From: Podospora comata
Taxonomy: Eukaryota > Ascomycota > Sordariomycetes > Sordariales > Podosporaceae
Length of the DNA stretch: 64,000 nt
Assembly: GCA_017354895.1 (NCBI GenBank)
Contig: CP071495.1
Span: forward strand, 603,001-667,000
Reading direction: 5' to 3'
Below, one piece after another: positions 35,424 to 48,200 of the stretch. The notes beneath the pieces are model-generated. The model had not been told where the DNA came from. It did not search any database and saw only the letters and a list, made by a program, of their open reading frames with translations. Positions within the stretch are counted from its first letter, which is position 1. Every line of letters starts with the position of its first letter. A program made the position numbers and the translations under genes.

Positions 35424-36638
35424 TCACTCAGGCAGCAAATTTCCCCGGACAGCAAACATCTTGGAGGTAATTGCAGCTGTGAACCCATCCACCTGCTTAC
35501 TGTACTGCTCAACCTGTCGCGCATTCAGCATGCCCTCGAGCCGACTGGGCTCTTGTGGCAGCTTGAACAGTCTTTGCCATTCGTCCTCGGGGAGAGGAGC
35601 CTGCTTCGCCGCAACACGGGCAGCATTTTCCGCCTTGCGCTTTGTCTGCCATTGAGTGATCTTAAACTGCTCGCGCGTCAGTTGACGCTGATAGTACTGG
35701 TGGTTGTTGAGATCGGTGTAATGGGCTTCGATACTGTCGAGGAGAAGATCGCATGTCTTCTCGAGAAAAGGGTCAATCGACAGATCAAGGGCGTCGAAAG
35801 ATGGGTTCGCGGGTAATCTGGCAGGGTCACGAGAAATGTCGTTTAGCGACGTGGGAAGCGGAATCTCGGCGGTCTCGGGGAGGGTGGGCATCTGGTGCAG
35901 GAATGTGGTGAGGAGGTGAGAGTCGTGAACGATGACAGGGACTTCCACAAGAATGTCCTTGAAGCTCAACTTGGACTTTTGCAGGCTACCGGTCGCGGCA
36001 TATTAGCGTCAAGCACCGCGGTCAACTCGATAAGCCAGACTGGCGATCACCTTACCTCTCTGTTGTGAACTTGCCCTCCTTGTATGCGGCCATGAACTCG
36101 GGTGAGAGTCTGAACGCGCGCAGGCTGAGCGCTCCTTGCGAGCTCCTGCTGACATCATGAACGAGCGCGACAGTCTTGTCGTTGTCGCGCTGATAGTGGT
36201 ATTGATTCTCAATAAAGTTGAGGGAGACAAAGTTGCCCATGGTGGCACTGGTGTACCAGCCGACGTTGTTAGCATCCACGTTGACTTCCTTCAAGTGCTT
36301 GATCATCTCGTTCTGGTAGGCAATATTGGCCTTTGCGCGGGGGGCGGCGGCGGCGAGGCTTGAAGCATCGTTCTGGTGGCCGTCGGTATTCGCAACATCG
36401 ACCGTGGGGAAGGGAAAGGCATTTGTGATCTCAAGGACACCTTCGTTGTCCATGCCCACCAAGGAACCCGTAGCTGTAGTGGGAAAGCTGGCAGAGCAGT
36501 GCTTGACAATCTTGATTACTACCTGCCCGGACGTTAGTATCGCGATCGCTGCTCGGGCGGGGCTCTGAGGGCGCAGGGACTCACGAGCGCCTCGACCTGG
36601 GCCGATTTGAACGGCACATCTTTTTGTACGTCGGCCAT
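35424..36638 (-). CDS. Translation initiation factor eIF3 subunit h
   Basis: Three exons: 36638-36585, 36522-36056 and 35985-35424 (360 residues). Introns are 62 and 70 bp (donors gtgagt, gtaagg; branch tactaac in the first). An MPN domain opens the protein: [13 protein letters not shown], then [22 protein letters not shown], then [25 protein letters not shown]-type sequence. The JAMM zinc motif (HxH..D) of active deubiquitinases is absent, as expected for eIF3h. The C-terminal half is helical, with [10 protein letters not shown] and a [10 protein letters not shown] segment. It stabilises the eIF3 complex and helps re-initiation on mRNAs with upstream ORFs. The subunit is missing in budding yeast, which supports a filamentous-fungus origin. 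Confidence 0.92.
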
Positions 36639-37526
36639 AGTGAAAGTCTGAGTCGGCAATGAGATCGGCGGATCGGGAGTTGGGAAGACGTGCGTGTGTC
36701 CGTTCGTATTTGGGTCCGATGCTGAGGAAGACTGCCGGCAACTTTTCACGAGGTTTCTGGGAAATCTCGCTAGTTTGTGGGCAAGCTGGCGTCGAGGTGG
36801 CTTGAAAGGCCGAAACGGGGAGTAGAAAACTTTTTGTTAAAAGGTCTGGGGTGGCTTATGTCCCGCTATATGTGGCGCATGCGAAGCCTGGGGACGCTTG
36901 CAGCCTGACTTCTCCACCGCAAAATACCAAAAGGTTGCAAACACAGTGTGGGTCATTGTAGCCCGACCCACCCATCCACATCGTTAACAGCCCACTGCCA
37001 ATTTGAGGAGCACCAGAAGAGCACTGCTCGTAGCCGCGTATACTAACACAAGAAGGAGCGAAACATAAAGATAAGTTCGACGAAACCAGCACAACTAGCA
37101 AGAAAGTACCAAGTTTGATCTGGCTACCTATACATCCATCTATCTCCCTGAATGGGAAGCTGAGGGTTCTGGAGGTGTCGTTGTTTAGGGGAGGGATTCG
37201 CAAATGGTCACGAAATTCGAGCACTGGCCGGTGATTTGACAAAACACCAACCCATCCCACGCTCCCCCACGTCTTGTGGCTCATCTCGCAATTCGTCAGT
37301 AATGCTTAAATGGACGACACACCCATCTTTCCGGTGCTCGTTCTTCTGGTCTTCTCTTTTCTTTCACTACATCTCTTTCCTCTATAAACATACAACCCTT
37401 TCTCTACGAGGCAGCGACTTGATTCATTCAGTTATAAAGCCGTCTATTATTCTATGGATATTCCCCCGCAGTCTTCTATAAAAGCCATAATGATGAGACC
37501 AAACTCGGCCACCACACGCAACTCGC
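36639..37526. promoter_or_regulatory. eIF3h promoter and 3' flank of the UPF0643-like gene
   Basis: 888 bp. A pyrimidine-rich tract (about 37330-37385) occurs. No gene seen. Confidence 0.4.
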
Positions 37527-38296
37527 TCAGTCAGTCCACTCGCTAATAGACCACCCGTTCACGCCTTCGTCTATGGTCAGTCGATGCCGGTCGATCTTCC
37601 AAAATGAATACAAATGCCGTGCGGCACCGGCAGCCTTTCGGTGAGCAGGGCCAACCCCTCCTTTTCTTGCGTCTTCGTGAGACCTCCACACACACGTTGC
37701 CAGATTGCGACCCTTAATATCAGGAGTGCCAAACCAGTACCTGCCATACAAGCTCGTCAGTTAGAGTTGGGCTATTTCTGCTTGCTTTCTGTTGCCTGGG
37801 TTTCATATGACGAGACAAAGACCTACTTGAGGAACCCACCACTCGACGTGGCTTCCACGTGGGCTGCTTTGTCGAGGGTTCCTAGCTCTGCATAGATTGT
37901 CGTGGGAGGGATACGGGACCGAAAGGCAACAATGTAGAAGGAAGTTTTCCTCCATGCATGTTGTCTCTGGTTGGCAAGTGCCCGGAGAGTATCGATGATG
38001 TTGGGCCAGTTGAATGTGTCAAGGTATGGCGCTGTGGCATAGTCATCCCGCAGGCACCTCATTTGTGTCAGGGCGAGTGCGAGAAGTTGGTTTTCGGTGT
38101 CGAGGGTATCGAGGTCAAGCAGATGTTGCTGCTCTGTATAGGGCGACACTACAAGATATCGATCAGGCCCTGGCGAGGGCGTTGGCGTAGCAACAACCTC
38201 AGACTCGGACACGATGATGGAGGCTTTGGCATACACTTGGCGTGTGTTCGAGTCTTGGGCCTCTGCCACGATTGCTGGCCCCTGGGAGATGGTCAT
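37527..38296 (-). CDS. UPF0643-like conserved fungal protein of unknown function
   Basis: Two exons: 38296-37827 and 37740-37527 (227 residues), 86-bp intron (donor gtaggt, branch tctaactgac, acceptor ggcag). Splicing is required because the first frame meets a stop three bases later. The junction FLKYWFGTPDIKGRN is followed by ATCVWRSHEDARKGG and GPAHRKAAGAARHLYSFWKI, a block I associate with the small fungal UPF0643 family. Its function is unknown. The N-terminal half has a Thr/Pro/Ser-rich linker and LDTLDTENQLLALALTQMRC. No signal peptide or membrane segment is seen. Family assignment is from memory and moderate; that it is a real gene is well supported by the splice structure. Confidence 0.75.
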
Positions 38297-39296
38297 CGTG
38301 TGGCGAGTATGTCGATGCTCTTGGTGGTGGAACAGATTGCCACGGGGGGCAGTGGGTGAGAGGTGTTATATAAATCCTCTGTTATCGTGGCGCGAGATGG
38401 ACAAGCAACATCGGAAGAGTCAGCTGGGCAGCAGAACAGTTGTCGATGGGAACAGGCGGATAAAACAAGATGATAACAGGATGCAGGAGGGCGAGGTCGG
38501 ATGCACTGGCGACACACCGACAGTCAAAGAGACTGGTGACATGTCGTGAGCGAATCACGAATTCATGCGGAACATCAGCTAGGATAGGGCCATTATTCTC
38601 GAGGCCTGGTTATGGGCATGACCACTGAGCGGTTGCTCTCCGAGTAGGAGTAAGCGTCGTCGCGGAAACCCTACCGATGGCGCCATCGATCGTAACAGTG
38701 GTGACATTGCAGTCAAACTCTGCTCCGGCTCATCTCTGGTTCTTTGACGGATGAAAGAGGCGGGAAATTCGGGACAAAGCCTTGTTTCACCCTTCTTTGC
38801 ACAATACCGATCCAAAAGAAAGCAGCGCTCGCACATCAGTCAACGTCTCGCGTCATATAGGCGTTCCTCACCGCCAATTGGGCAATGCAAAGTGTGCATT
38901 GCGACTTGCAAACAAACCTGGCGGGGCTTTGCGTGGTAGCTATCAACAATGCGATTTCCAGATTACCGGGTACCACCTCCCATATCTGCAGATCCGACCC
39001 TTGGCTTTCTACCGATAACCCCCGTGCCGTTCTTCCCCCAAGACCACCCACGGGGAGTTTCAACAGAGTCCCACTCCACTGCCTGACCTGAAAATACACG
39101 GTTGCTGCTCATCAGCGACTTCGGAGCTATCTCTGGCTGGAGATAAGAATACACTATGAACGGAAGACCAACACTCCGAGGGCTCTTCAATATGCCGCTA
39201 TGATGCATGGTTCCTGGCATTGGCCATGCGGGCGATCAGTCATCTTGCTATATCGAGGAAGCCGCTTGCTGTTCTACCGCAGTTCGCTTTAAAGCC
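38297..39296. promoter_or_regulatory. Upstream region of the UPF0643-like gene
   Basis: 1.0 kb. No gene recognised. Short direct repeats only. Confidence 0.4.
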
Positions 39297-40431
39297 TCAA
39301 GAGAAGTTAGGATGGTCTGGTGATGTCCCCTTGAGCCAAATCTTGGCCATTTCGTATGAGCCCAGATATAAGCCACTCCCCAGGGCCGTCCATGTCCCAC
39401 GAAGCATAGCTCCCCGAAAGATGCCACGCACCCCCTCTTTTCGGACTATCCTGCTCGTAATTTCCCATGTGGTTTCCGGGGCTGATGAACTCCCGGCGTT
39501 GAGCATAATCCTCGTTTTGGCCACATCTAATGGAGTGGTCAGCAACGCTGCAAGGCTGCCCGAGACTGCAGCACTTGCTCCCGTCACCAAACCTGTCTCG
39601 ACAAGAGCCGACTTGAGGCCATTCTGGCGCGTCTCCTTCGACTGCCTGGTGTCTTGTAGTTGGTCACTGTCCGTGTAATCATTCCGTGTGTGTGATGATT
39701 CTGCACCTCCCCTCTTCCAGTTCCAAATTTGGCCCCGAAAGATCTCAAACAGCGGGAATTGGAGTGCAGTGAAAGGCAGATTTCTGGCGACAAGAGCAGT
39801 GTAGCCTGTCCATAATCTTCGTCCGGCGCCTCCCTCACTCCGCCACACCATGTGCAATGCTTCGATGGACGATGATCTGCTATGACCAGAAGAGCTGGAA
39901 CGCTGTAAGACTTGAGCATTTTGCTTGATCACCTCAGCTGGTGTGAGAACAGTACACGAGGCCAGTTCGGCGCCAGCTGAAGCCAGAGCGTGGATTGCTG
40001 GCTGGGGGGCTGTACTGGGCAAAGAAAACTTCAGGGCAGACTTTGCAGATTCATAACTGAAGAAAAATATCGCAGCTACACTCCGCCATGAGCACAGCTA
40101 AAGTCAGTTGGCCATTCATGTACAATGTTAACAAGCATGGAAGGAGTGAAGCGTACCGGCAGGCAGTGTCGCAAAAACCACACTACCAATTCCTTGGTAT
40201 AGACCTCTGAGCCCATAAGATACCGGCGCTGGACGTCCTGGCTGACCAACAATACCTTGACTCTGGTATCGAGTCTTTATTGTATCCAAGGGGTAAACAA
40301 GGAGGTCAACAGTAAACGCTGCCACCGCACCGGCCTAGCATCAACTTTGATCAGCAAAATATTTAAGCCTTCAAGCTTGGATCTGCGTGGTTACATACCG
40401 CCAATATCTCCGCCTGTGTGTTGTCCCTCAT
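39297..40431 (-). CDS. PET8: Mitochondrial S-adenosylmethionine carrier, Pet8/SAMC type
   Basis: Three exons: 40431-40399, 40334-40157 and 40075-39297 (329 residues). The first exon is only 11 codons. Introns are 64 and 81 bp (donors gtatgt, gtacgc). The three mitochondrial-carrier repeats carry their signatures: VYPLDTIKTR, LTPAEVIKQNAQ and TTPLDVAKTRIML. The GAVAAFTVDLLVYPLDT start and ELASCTVLTPAEVIKQ of repeat 2 point to the SAM carrier subfamily, which exchanges cytosolic SAM for mitochondrial SAH. A Ser/Gln/Lys-rich insert (about residues 195-225) in the matrix or intermembrane loop before repeat 3 is longer than in yeast Pet8 (284 residues). The gene starts next to the AT-rich block, so its promoter lies in the transition zone. 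Confidence 0.88.
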
Positions 40432-41075
40432 TAAGATGAATGACGCCTCGTTTCTATGCTCGGAGGAATCTTATCTGACTGAGAATCTTCTCGCAACGTA
40501 CGTAGTTGGAGGGTGGAGGTGTGAATCTGGTGATCATTAGCGATGTGCCTAATAGCAGGGGTCTAAAAAGCTAGCTAGGCACCATGACATCATAGCTGTA
40601 GATGTGGGTATCTGCCGCTCGAGGTCATACACAACCGCCATTCTTTATAGGTAAAAGATCACGGTAAATAGTCTTGGAGTTTTCTAGTGCTATTCAAAGT
40701 TGAAAATAAAAAAGTAGGTAGGTTAGAAGTCTTTTGTGATATCGTATGAGACGACGAGACTAGCAAAAAGCACTCATAGCACATAAATAACTAGAGAATA
40801 TATGCTAAAGTATAGCATCCACAAATCTTCTTTCTACTGAAAGTTCAAAAAGGGTTTTGGGATACTTCTAATTTCCCGAAATTTTCCTAACTAAATTAAA
40901 GTTCCGAAAAATGGTTTTTCAGGAATCAAAAAACTTTTTATTTTATCTTTATATATAAGATTATAAACTTGAATTATGATATATTTTAATATAGTTTTAA
41001 AAAGATATTGAGTCGATTTTCCATGTAAATTTTTTTTAAAATTCTTTTTTTTCTTAATAGGTTTTTAACGTATTT
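40432..41075. other. Compositional transition from gene-rich to AT-rich DNA
   Basis: Mixed composition up to about 40.65 kb, then steadily AT-rich. Must contain the promoter of the SAM carrier. No gene. Confidence 0.6.
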
Positions 41076-41562
41076 GATAAGCGAGCGGATCAGATAAGCA
41101 AGTGGATCGATTTTGTACGCGATATAGCTCTCTACCTGCAACATCAATTTCCTCCACCATACTAAGATGTCTTTGATTCCAGTTAAGGCAAAAGTTATTC
41201 TTGTACTTAAAGCCCTTAAAAATGACCTTAAGTTAAGTTTTAAAGCTGTAGCGAGGCTCTATTTTATGCTTTATACTACCCTCTATCGCCGACGTACTAG
41301 TAAGCCTACACGACGCGATATTCTAGCCAACTTACGTAATTTAACGGATCTAGAGGAGCAGACAATAGTTCAGTATATCCTTAAGCTATCTGTACGTGCA
41401 TTCCTACCTAAATTAAGTAGTGTGGAAGATATAGCTAACTAATTGCTACGCGTACGCGACGCACCTTCTATTAGTAAACGCTAACTATAGCTCCGTACGC
41501 GTTTTACGCATACATACGATTACTAGAAAGCTAAGTGCGAAGATCTAAAGGTTATTACCGAG
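41076..41562 (+). mobile_element. pogo/Fot1-type DNA transposon, 5' fragment
   Basis: Left end shows two 17-bp direct repeats, GATAAGCGAGCGGATCA (41076-41092) and GATAAGCAAGTGGATCG (41093-41109). From 41167 a 91-codon frame gives the N-terminal DNA-binding part of a pogo-type transposase (VKAKVILVLKALKN, YRRRTSKPTRRDIL, YILKLSVRAFLPKLSSVEDI). It then continues with stops as far as DLKVITE, where an LTR begins at 41563. The same protein segment is found in the 54 kb copy, 50-60% alike by eye. The DDE catalytic part is missing here. Confidence 0.75.
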
Positions 41563-41934
41563 TGTGACAAACCCCTATCCAGAACTTCTGAAAGGGGTAC
41601 TGGTGGAAGGCACTTCTGAACAATTCTTGTTCGGTACAGCTAAACAGTGTACAACAAATAGTTTGTCTCAATCACAACAGTCTAGATACCAATGATTGTG
41701 ACTTGTATTACATACTGCGGAACTGTCTATTTACACCAGCAGGTTGCTGCGTATATATAGACCTTGGAACCCAAGTACCTCCGTACCTAGATCTATCTCT
41801 CAATCCCTAGATCCACGGATCTATCTTCCAAATCCTAGATCCTCTGGCCCGTGTTATTTCCTGCCTCACGGGCCCCACTTATCGTCGCTCCAGTCCCATT
41901 GGTCCTAGCGACCCCGCTCCCCTAAACCGTGACA
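41563..41934 (-). mobile_element. Solo LTR (copy A) of an LTR retrotransposon
   Basis: On the plus strand it begins TGTGACaAACCCCTATCC and ends CCGTGACA, so it is an inverted copy of the LTR at 55375. 372 bp with TG..CA ends. The TATA-like tatatatag and the shared right half are clear. It abuts the pogo fragment, but no matching target duplication is seen on the far side. No internal genes next to it. Looks moderately old. Confidence 0.75.
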
Positions 41935-42260
41935 TCACGCCCATACAAAACAGGGCAAAATCGGCTACCAGCCTACCGTAAGTGCGGGTAGCTGTGGGCC
42001 TACAGGGCCGATATTTTTATAGGGCATTGATAGGGCCTTCAGTAGCCTAAATCCAAGATTTAGGTCATTTTCAGCTACTGTAGCGTCTGATGCAAGGCTT
42101 CGAAGCTGATTTTGTACTAAGTGAATCCTCGAGGTGTGTTGCAGCCGTCTTCGCTGTAGCTACCGGTTCTTTCGGAACTAAACGCTTGTAGTATTACAGC
42201 AGTAACCTACTATAAAATAGGCCTGATAGGGCCCCATTTTTAACAGTTAATCAGCCAAAT
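41935..42260. repeat. GC-richer relic patch with repeated atagggc motifs
   Basis: Unlike the DNA around it this patch keeps G/C. It repeats atagggc/gatagggcc (near 42020, 42030 and 42217) and has gggcctacagggcc. No reading frame. Probably the remnant of another, younger or RIP-spared element; family unknown. Confidence 0.4.
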
Positions 42261-45200
42261 AGTTATACTCGGGATATTGATCAGCGAAGTAGTTTTACAT
42301 AATTCAAATAATAAGAGAAAAATATAGTTTAACTGAGGGTATCAATTGTTTAAAATTATAATCGCCTATTTACGGTTTTTAAACTGAGTTAGTTTCACTT
42401 TTTTGAGGCCGTCTAAAATCGTAATTACTATAACCGCGAAAATGATGCTGATTATAAATTCAATCTCGTTGAAGTTATGAATATTGTTATTTATAATACG
42501 GTACGTCATTTTATATTTCGAATTAATTTAAATTACTCGGTAATAGCTTTTAAACTTTGGCATTTAACTGTCTAGGAATGATATCTGTTTTAGGTTAAAG
42601 ATTAATTGAAGACTTGGAATATATCAAAAATATCTTTAAAAATAACTTAAACCATATTAAAAAGTTATATAGTTAAAACATATTAACAGCTTGTTTTAAA
42701 CACTTAATACAAGAAAGTATTAAAATGAAGAGCTAGATCTATAAATATCGAGACTAATATAGATTATTCTATCGGTTTTAAAATTAAATGCAATAATATT
42801 GGTCAATTTAAATCGTGTTATTATACTCAAAATGATATTAGTGTTATTAAACAGAGTAAAAAGGTTTTTTTTAGAAAATACCTTTACTCCATCAAATTTA
42901 ATTTGTTTATTTATGGAACAAAAATAAATATATGAGCCTTATAAGTAATAGATATTTAATTACTTTAACGACTTGATAAGAAGACTATTGATTATTCTGT
43001 AAAATATAAAATTGCTTACGCGGTAAGAACCAAACAAAGTGTATTTAAAGTGTTTTATAAACTCGGATTATGTTAAGGTTATCTTTATTATAGAAAGCTT
43101 TTTAGATAAACTTTTTAGATTTATATATCGGTAAAAATAATTCCTATTACAGCGGTAGCTCTCGTACTGGTCTACTTGTATAATAGTTAGGTATCCGGGC
43201 CTATTTTTTAAACTTAGTAAATAAAGTTATTTTAAAATAGTCCTTATTGTTTGCCGTAAACTATAAGCTAGTAATTCCTGTTTTCTTGTACTTCTTTAAG
43301 TTAAAATTCTAGAAATATAGTTATTGTTTATCTAATACTTTGGCTTATGTATGTTGATAGTTTTAATTATTTTCAGTGAACTTTAATTATTTGAGAAATA
43401 TTGAATTCTGCCTAATTTAGTATTCGATTAAAAAAGAGTAGTATAACTTATAGTTGGATAATATATAATATCATCTTCTGAGTAAAGCTTTTGTTTTAGA
43501 ATTAAGATAAAATAGAAATGAAAAACTAAACATTACTATATTACTAAGTTCGGTCAAAGTGCTTAAATATATTCAAATAAAATTAAAGTAGGTAAATATA
43601 ATAATTTGTAATGTAAATACAATCCCTCGAAAAAATGAAGTTGTTTATGATTGTTTTTTGTATTAAACTAAAAGGTTTTTTATATTTTGAACATAGTATT
43701 TATCTTATTATTATATAATAAGCTATCAAAACGGAAAATGTGCCCGGACGTAACGCGAAATATAAAAATGGTAGCTTTATCTACTATTAAAACGGTAAAA
43801 AGAAATGACGAGTAGCGAGAAGTTAAACGACTTTCGTATTTTAAAAGTCAAGTTACTCCTGTTTTTAAAAGACCGGTTATTAATAATTATTAAGCAAGTA
43901 TCTATAATTATAATAAACTTCAACTTTTTACCCTTGACGAAATTTGAATTAATAGCTTTTAGCGTATTTTGGCTTTAGGTTGGTAGCTGGATAAAAACTA
44001 CAGTTAAAAAGAGGTTTATAAGGACTTTAAACTCGTTCGACAATTCATTAGTACTACTATATAATTCAGAAAATTTAATGAAATGTAGCAATAACTAAAC
44101 TAAACATAAAATTTACGATTTCAACTTGTGTAAAAGGGAAGATATGATATTAAGATAGTATAAGATCAGAGAAAAGAGCTATGGTCAACTAAATATTAAA
44201 GGTAATAAAAATATTTAGAAAATTTAATACGTTACTGTAATTTCTAGAAAAAAGCTCTTTCTCTATAGAGACTTATTTAGTTAAGTCTTTATGAATATCT
44301 TTATTATTATTGTATATAATAATATTTTCAACCTACAAATTTAAAGATAGTATCAAGATTTGATTTAGTTAAATAAGTGAGTCGGATTTTATAGATAGAA
44401 ATACTTATTTATATCATAATGAATACTTGAAAGGATAAAAACAAAACACAGTTTTATAACAAATACATACATATTGAAAGCTCTGAATTTTCTGTTTAAT
44501 ATTTTCAATTTTCATGATAAAATCTTTATTGTTAAATGAACTATTGATTATGTGATATTTTAAAAGAAATGTATATAACTAATGTTAAAGGTTTTATTTT
44601 CAAGAATTCAAAGCTATATTTTAAAAATTATTTAAGATCCCAAAAATGTTAACTTTTACATCATTGTCATAATGTTTAATCAGACTAATAAGCTTTAAAT
44701 ATCTCGGTTGGCACCGTACGATAAATAGTTTGAAAATAAGATAGATTATTCGTTAATGTTTTAAAACCTAATTCAAAGAAAATAAGATAGGTTACAATTA
44801 TGACTAAAAAATTGAAAGAAAGAATTTCATAATTACACTCTTTTGCGAAAAGAGAATATTAACAACATTTAATTATAATATATAAAGGTTAAAATGAAAT
44901 CTTTATAAATTAAAGTTCAGATTAGTTCAATCAAAGTTGAAAAAATAACAGTTTAAATGATGAATATTATAAAACTTCAAAACCTTTTCTATTAATTTTC
45001 TATATTTTTCACGGCACTAGCATGTAACTTGTGAGGTAAGTTCGGGCGCGTAGGCTATATGTAGCCTTTAGAGCTCTAGAAGCAATTTTAAGTAATCGAA
45101 ACTCAGCTGTGCTCGCTAGATTAAACACTGTACTTATATAAACTTATCGATACGTTCGTTGTTTTTTCCTTGATTTATAATTCATTCAATTACTTGATAT

Positions 45201-48200
45201 AAACTCTTGTCTATTTTATTTTAATAAAGGTTTACTTTCTACAATTATTCCAGATTTCCTTTATACTTTAAGAAATCAAATTCTACTTGATAGTAATATT
45301 TAAATCTAATGTCTCTAATTACTTTTTAATTACCTCACTAGTTAAATAACGGTGTCCGTCAAATGTATAAGTTTTAATTGTAGTTAACTAAAATTATCAT
45401 GCTTAATTCTGAATTCAAATACTAAGAAAGAATATTATACGTATTAAACCTAATACAACCGGCTTTGAAATTATAATGATTAAAAAGTAAACTTGATATC
45501 GCGTCATAATTGTTATAATTTTAAATGAGCTTTTAAAACAGATATTAAATTAAACACAACTTCCGAAAGTGTAATATTTCTGTATATATTATTCCGAACT
45601 TTAAATAATATGACACCAAAGTCTTCAAAATTATAATCATAAAAATAATTAAAATAGAAATACTATTAGTAACATATATATCTTTAATATAAAGAAACAT
45701 TTGGTTTTATCATTACTAACTCAATATTGAATGAAATGAAATAATATTGAATAATATGAAATAATATTGAATAATGTTTTATATTGTTTTATGAAATAGT
45801 GTAAAAAACTTTTCAATAAAAATGTTATTATTTAATATTATAATGAATATAAAAGGCCTACTTCTTTATGAAAATTTGTTCTAAAAAAGTTAAGAAATGA
45901 ATTTGAATGATTTAATAGTTTATAATTGATTATTAAATATTATAAAAGTAGAAAGTTAAGAAGAGAAATTTAAGAAACTCCAGATCCGTAAAATATAACG
46001 CTTGAATGTTATGTTTATGGTATTTTACTATATAATATTATGCTATCTCTTTATTCACTATAACTATAGTTAATAATATTTAGCTTTATTTTTTAAAATT
46101 TGTAGTTACTGTTTTGAAAAGGTCAATCTTATCTGTAAGTTCTATTAATATACGTATTATAGGATTCATTATAAGCAATGAGTTAATAAACATGAATAAT
46201 CATAGCAATATAGAACTTGAAGATTATAATCAGGCTTTCCATGAAAATGGTTAAAATTTTTGATTAGCTTCAAGATTTTTTATATTTTATTTTACAGTGA
46301 AACACTGTATTCAAAGCTTTTTTTCAATTTTAAAGACATAAAAAATTTAACGTTTAATAACTATTCTAAATTCCAGAAATGCTACTAATATATTTTTAAT
46401 ATTCATAATATAATGCCTCTTAACTCTTGAATTTTATAAAGAAAATTTTAAAATTCTTTAATTTCTATTTAATAACTTTTCAGTTAATGATACTACAATA
46501 TATACCTAGAATATTTCAATTTCAATTTTATAGAACAAAGTAGTTTTTTGTAAATATATTAAGCATCAACAATATTAATTTTTGATAATGTCTTTCCGAA
46601 ACCTCTCAAAGCCCTAGTGGAAAACTTCTCTTTTACCTTAACTCCTTTCAAAAAAAAATTATTATTATTAAATATATTTGATAGCATTATCATAATTAAT
46701 CGGAAACTCTCCTATTAAATTTTCAGGACTTTTTAAAATTAAAAATAATATCATTTTTATGTTCCTTTGGTTGCTCAGAAATTGATATTATATTTAATGG
46801 TATTTAAAATACTTTTATTATGATCAAAGTAAAAAGGTTGTATCTAAAGCTTCATGTTATCAAATTTTTTTAATTTAATTTATCGAACTTTGAACTTTTA
46901 ATAAAAATAGTTTAATAAAATAGTTTATTTTTATTATTCTAAAATACTTTAAAATAACTTGTCAGTTTTTAACTTTCCAACTATTTTATAAATATATATT
47001 GTTATTTTTATCATTAGCGTTGTGAATTATGATACCTAGATTTCTACAAATGGCACATTTTTCTAAACCTCAATATCAAATTATTACTTTTATAAATGCT
47101 ATATTAATGAAGAACTTTTACCATAAAACTTTTTAACTTTTTCTATTTTAATACAAGTTTCTGTTATAAATTAAATTACATATCTATCGCTGATTCCTCT
47201 AATATTTTTAAGAAACATTGGGAATATTTTTAATCATTAACATATCCCCCTATTCGTAAAGATCCAACCCACTACATTTCCACAAACAGGAGAACTATCA
47301 TGCAGATTAAAGTAAAAAAATCGAAAATAAGGAGATATCCATATAATGATTTTTCTAGATATCTTTATTACTTTCAACACTTAATTAAGTACACTTCCTC
47401 CTACTGATCATATACTTTCCAAGTGATATACGTTTTTCTTCTACCCAGACTAACAAGGTTTTTATGTAACGTTATTGATAAAGATTTATATATTAAGTTA
47501 AATATATAGGTTATTGCATTTACTAGTTCAAAATTTATTAACATATCGTAAAAGTTTAGTAGTTTACGGTAACATAGTTTATTTTAATCTAACAAGATAT
47601 ATAATGATCTTACTTCCCATGTAAAATCAGTAGACAAGTTAATAGATATTAACGTTGTTAGTTTCATTAGTATATCCTTTAGTTTTAAAAATAATTATAC
47701 TTGTATTAATATGAGAGATAAAGCAAACGCTAATATTAATAGCGATAATAACTCTTTACGCACATTAGTATCTTTAACAGAAGTTTATCTACTTCTTTTA
47801 GCTTTATCAGTTACGTATGCTTAACGAAGAGGGAGTAATATTATGGCCCTAGTTTATCATCTCTAAGAACTTATTAATTAGTTAGTTCTTTTGAAACTGT
47901 AACTTATATAAGGCCTGCCTTTCTTACCTAGCTTCGGTAACGGGGTTTTTTTCGTTAATTTAGTATCTTGGAATAGACGATATATTCATATTGCAGCTTT
48001 ATCTCTGCAAAATCCTTACTTCCTTATAAGATAAAGTAGTTTGATTTTTATTGTAATATATAGAAAATATAAACCGTTCTGATATTGACAATTAGGGCTA
48101 CTAACTAGTCCTTTTAGTAGCTAATTTAAAATATATTTTATCTTTTACTAACAATTAACTTCTTCTTTTCTACGTTAAATTAATTACTCTAATCATTTTT

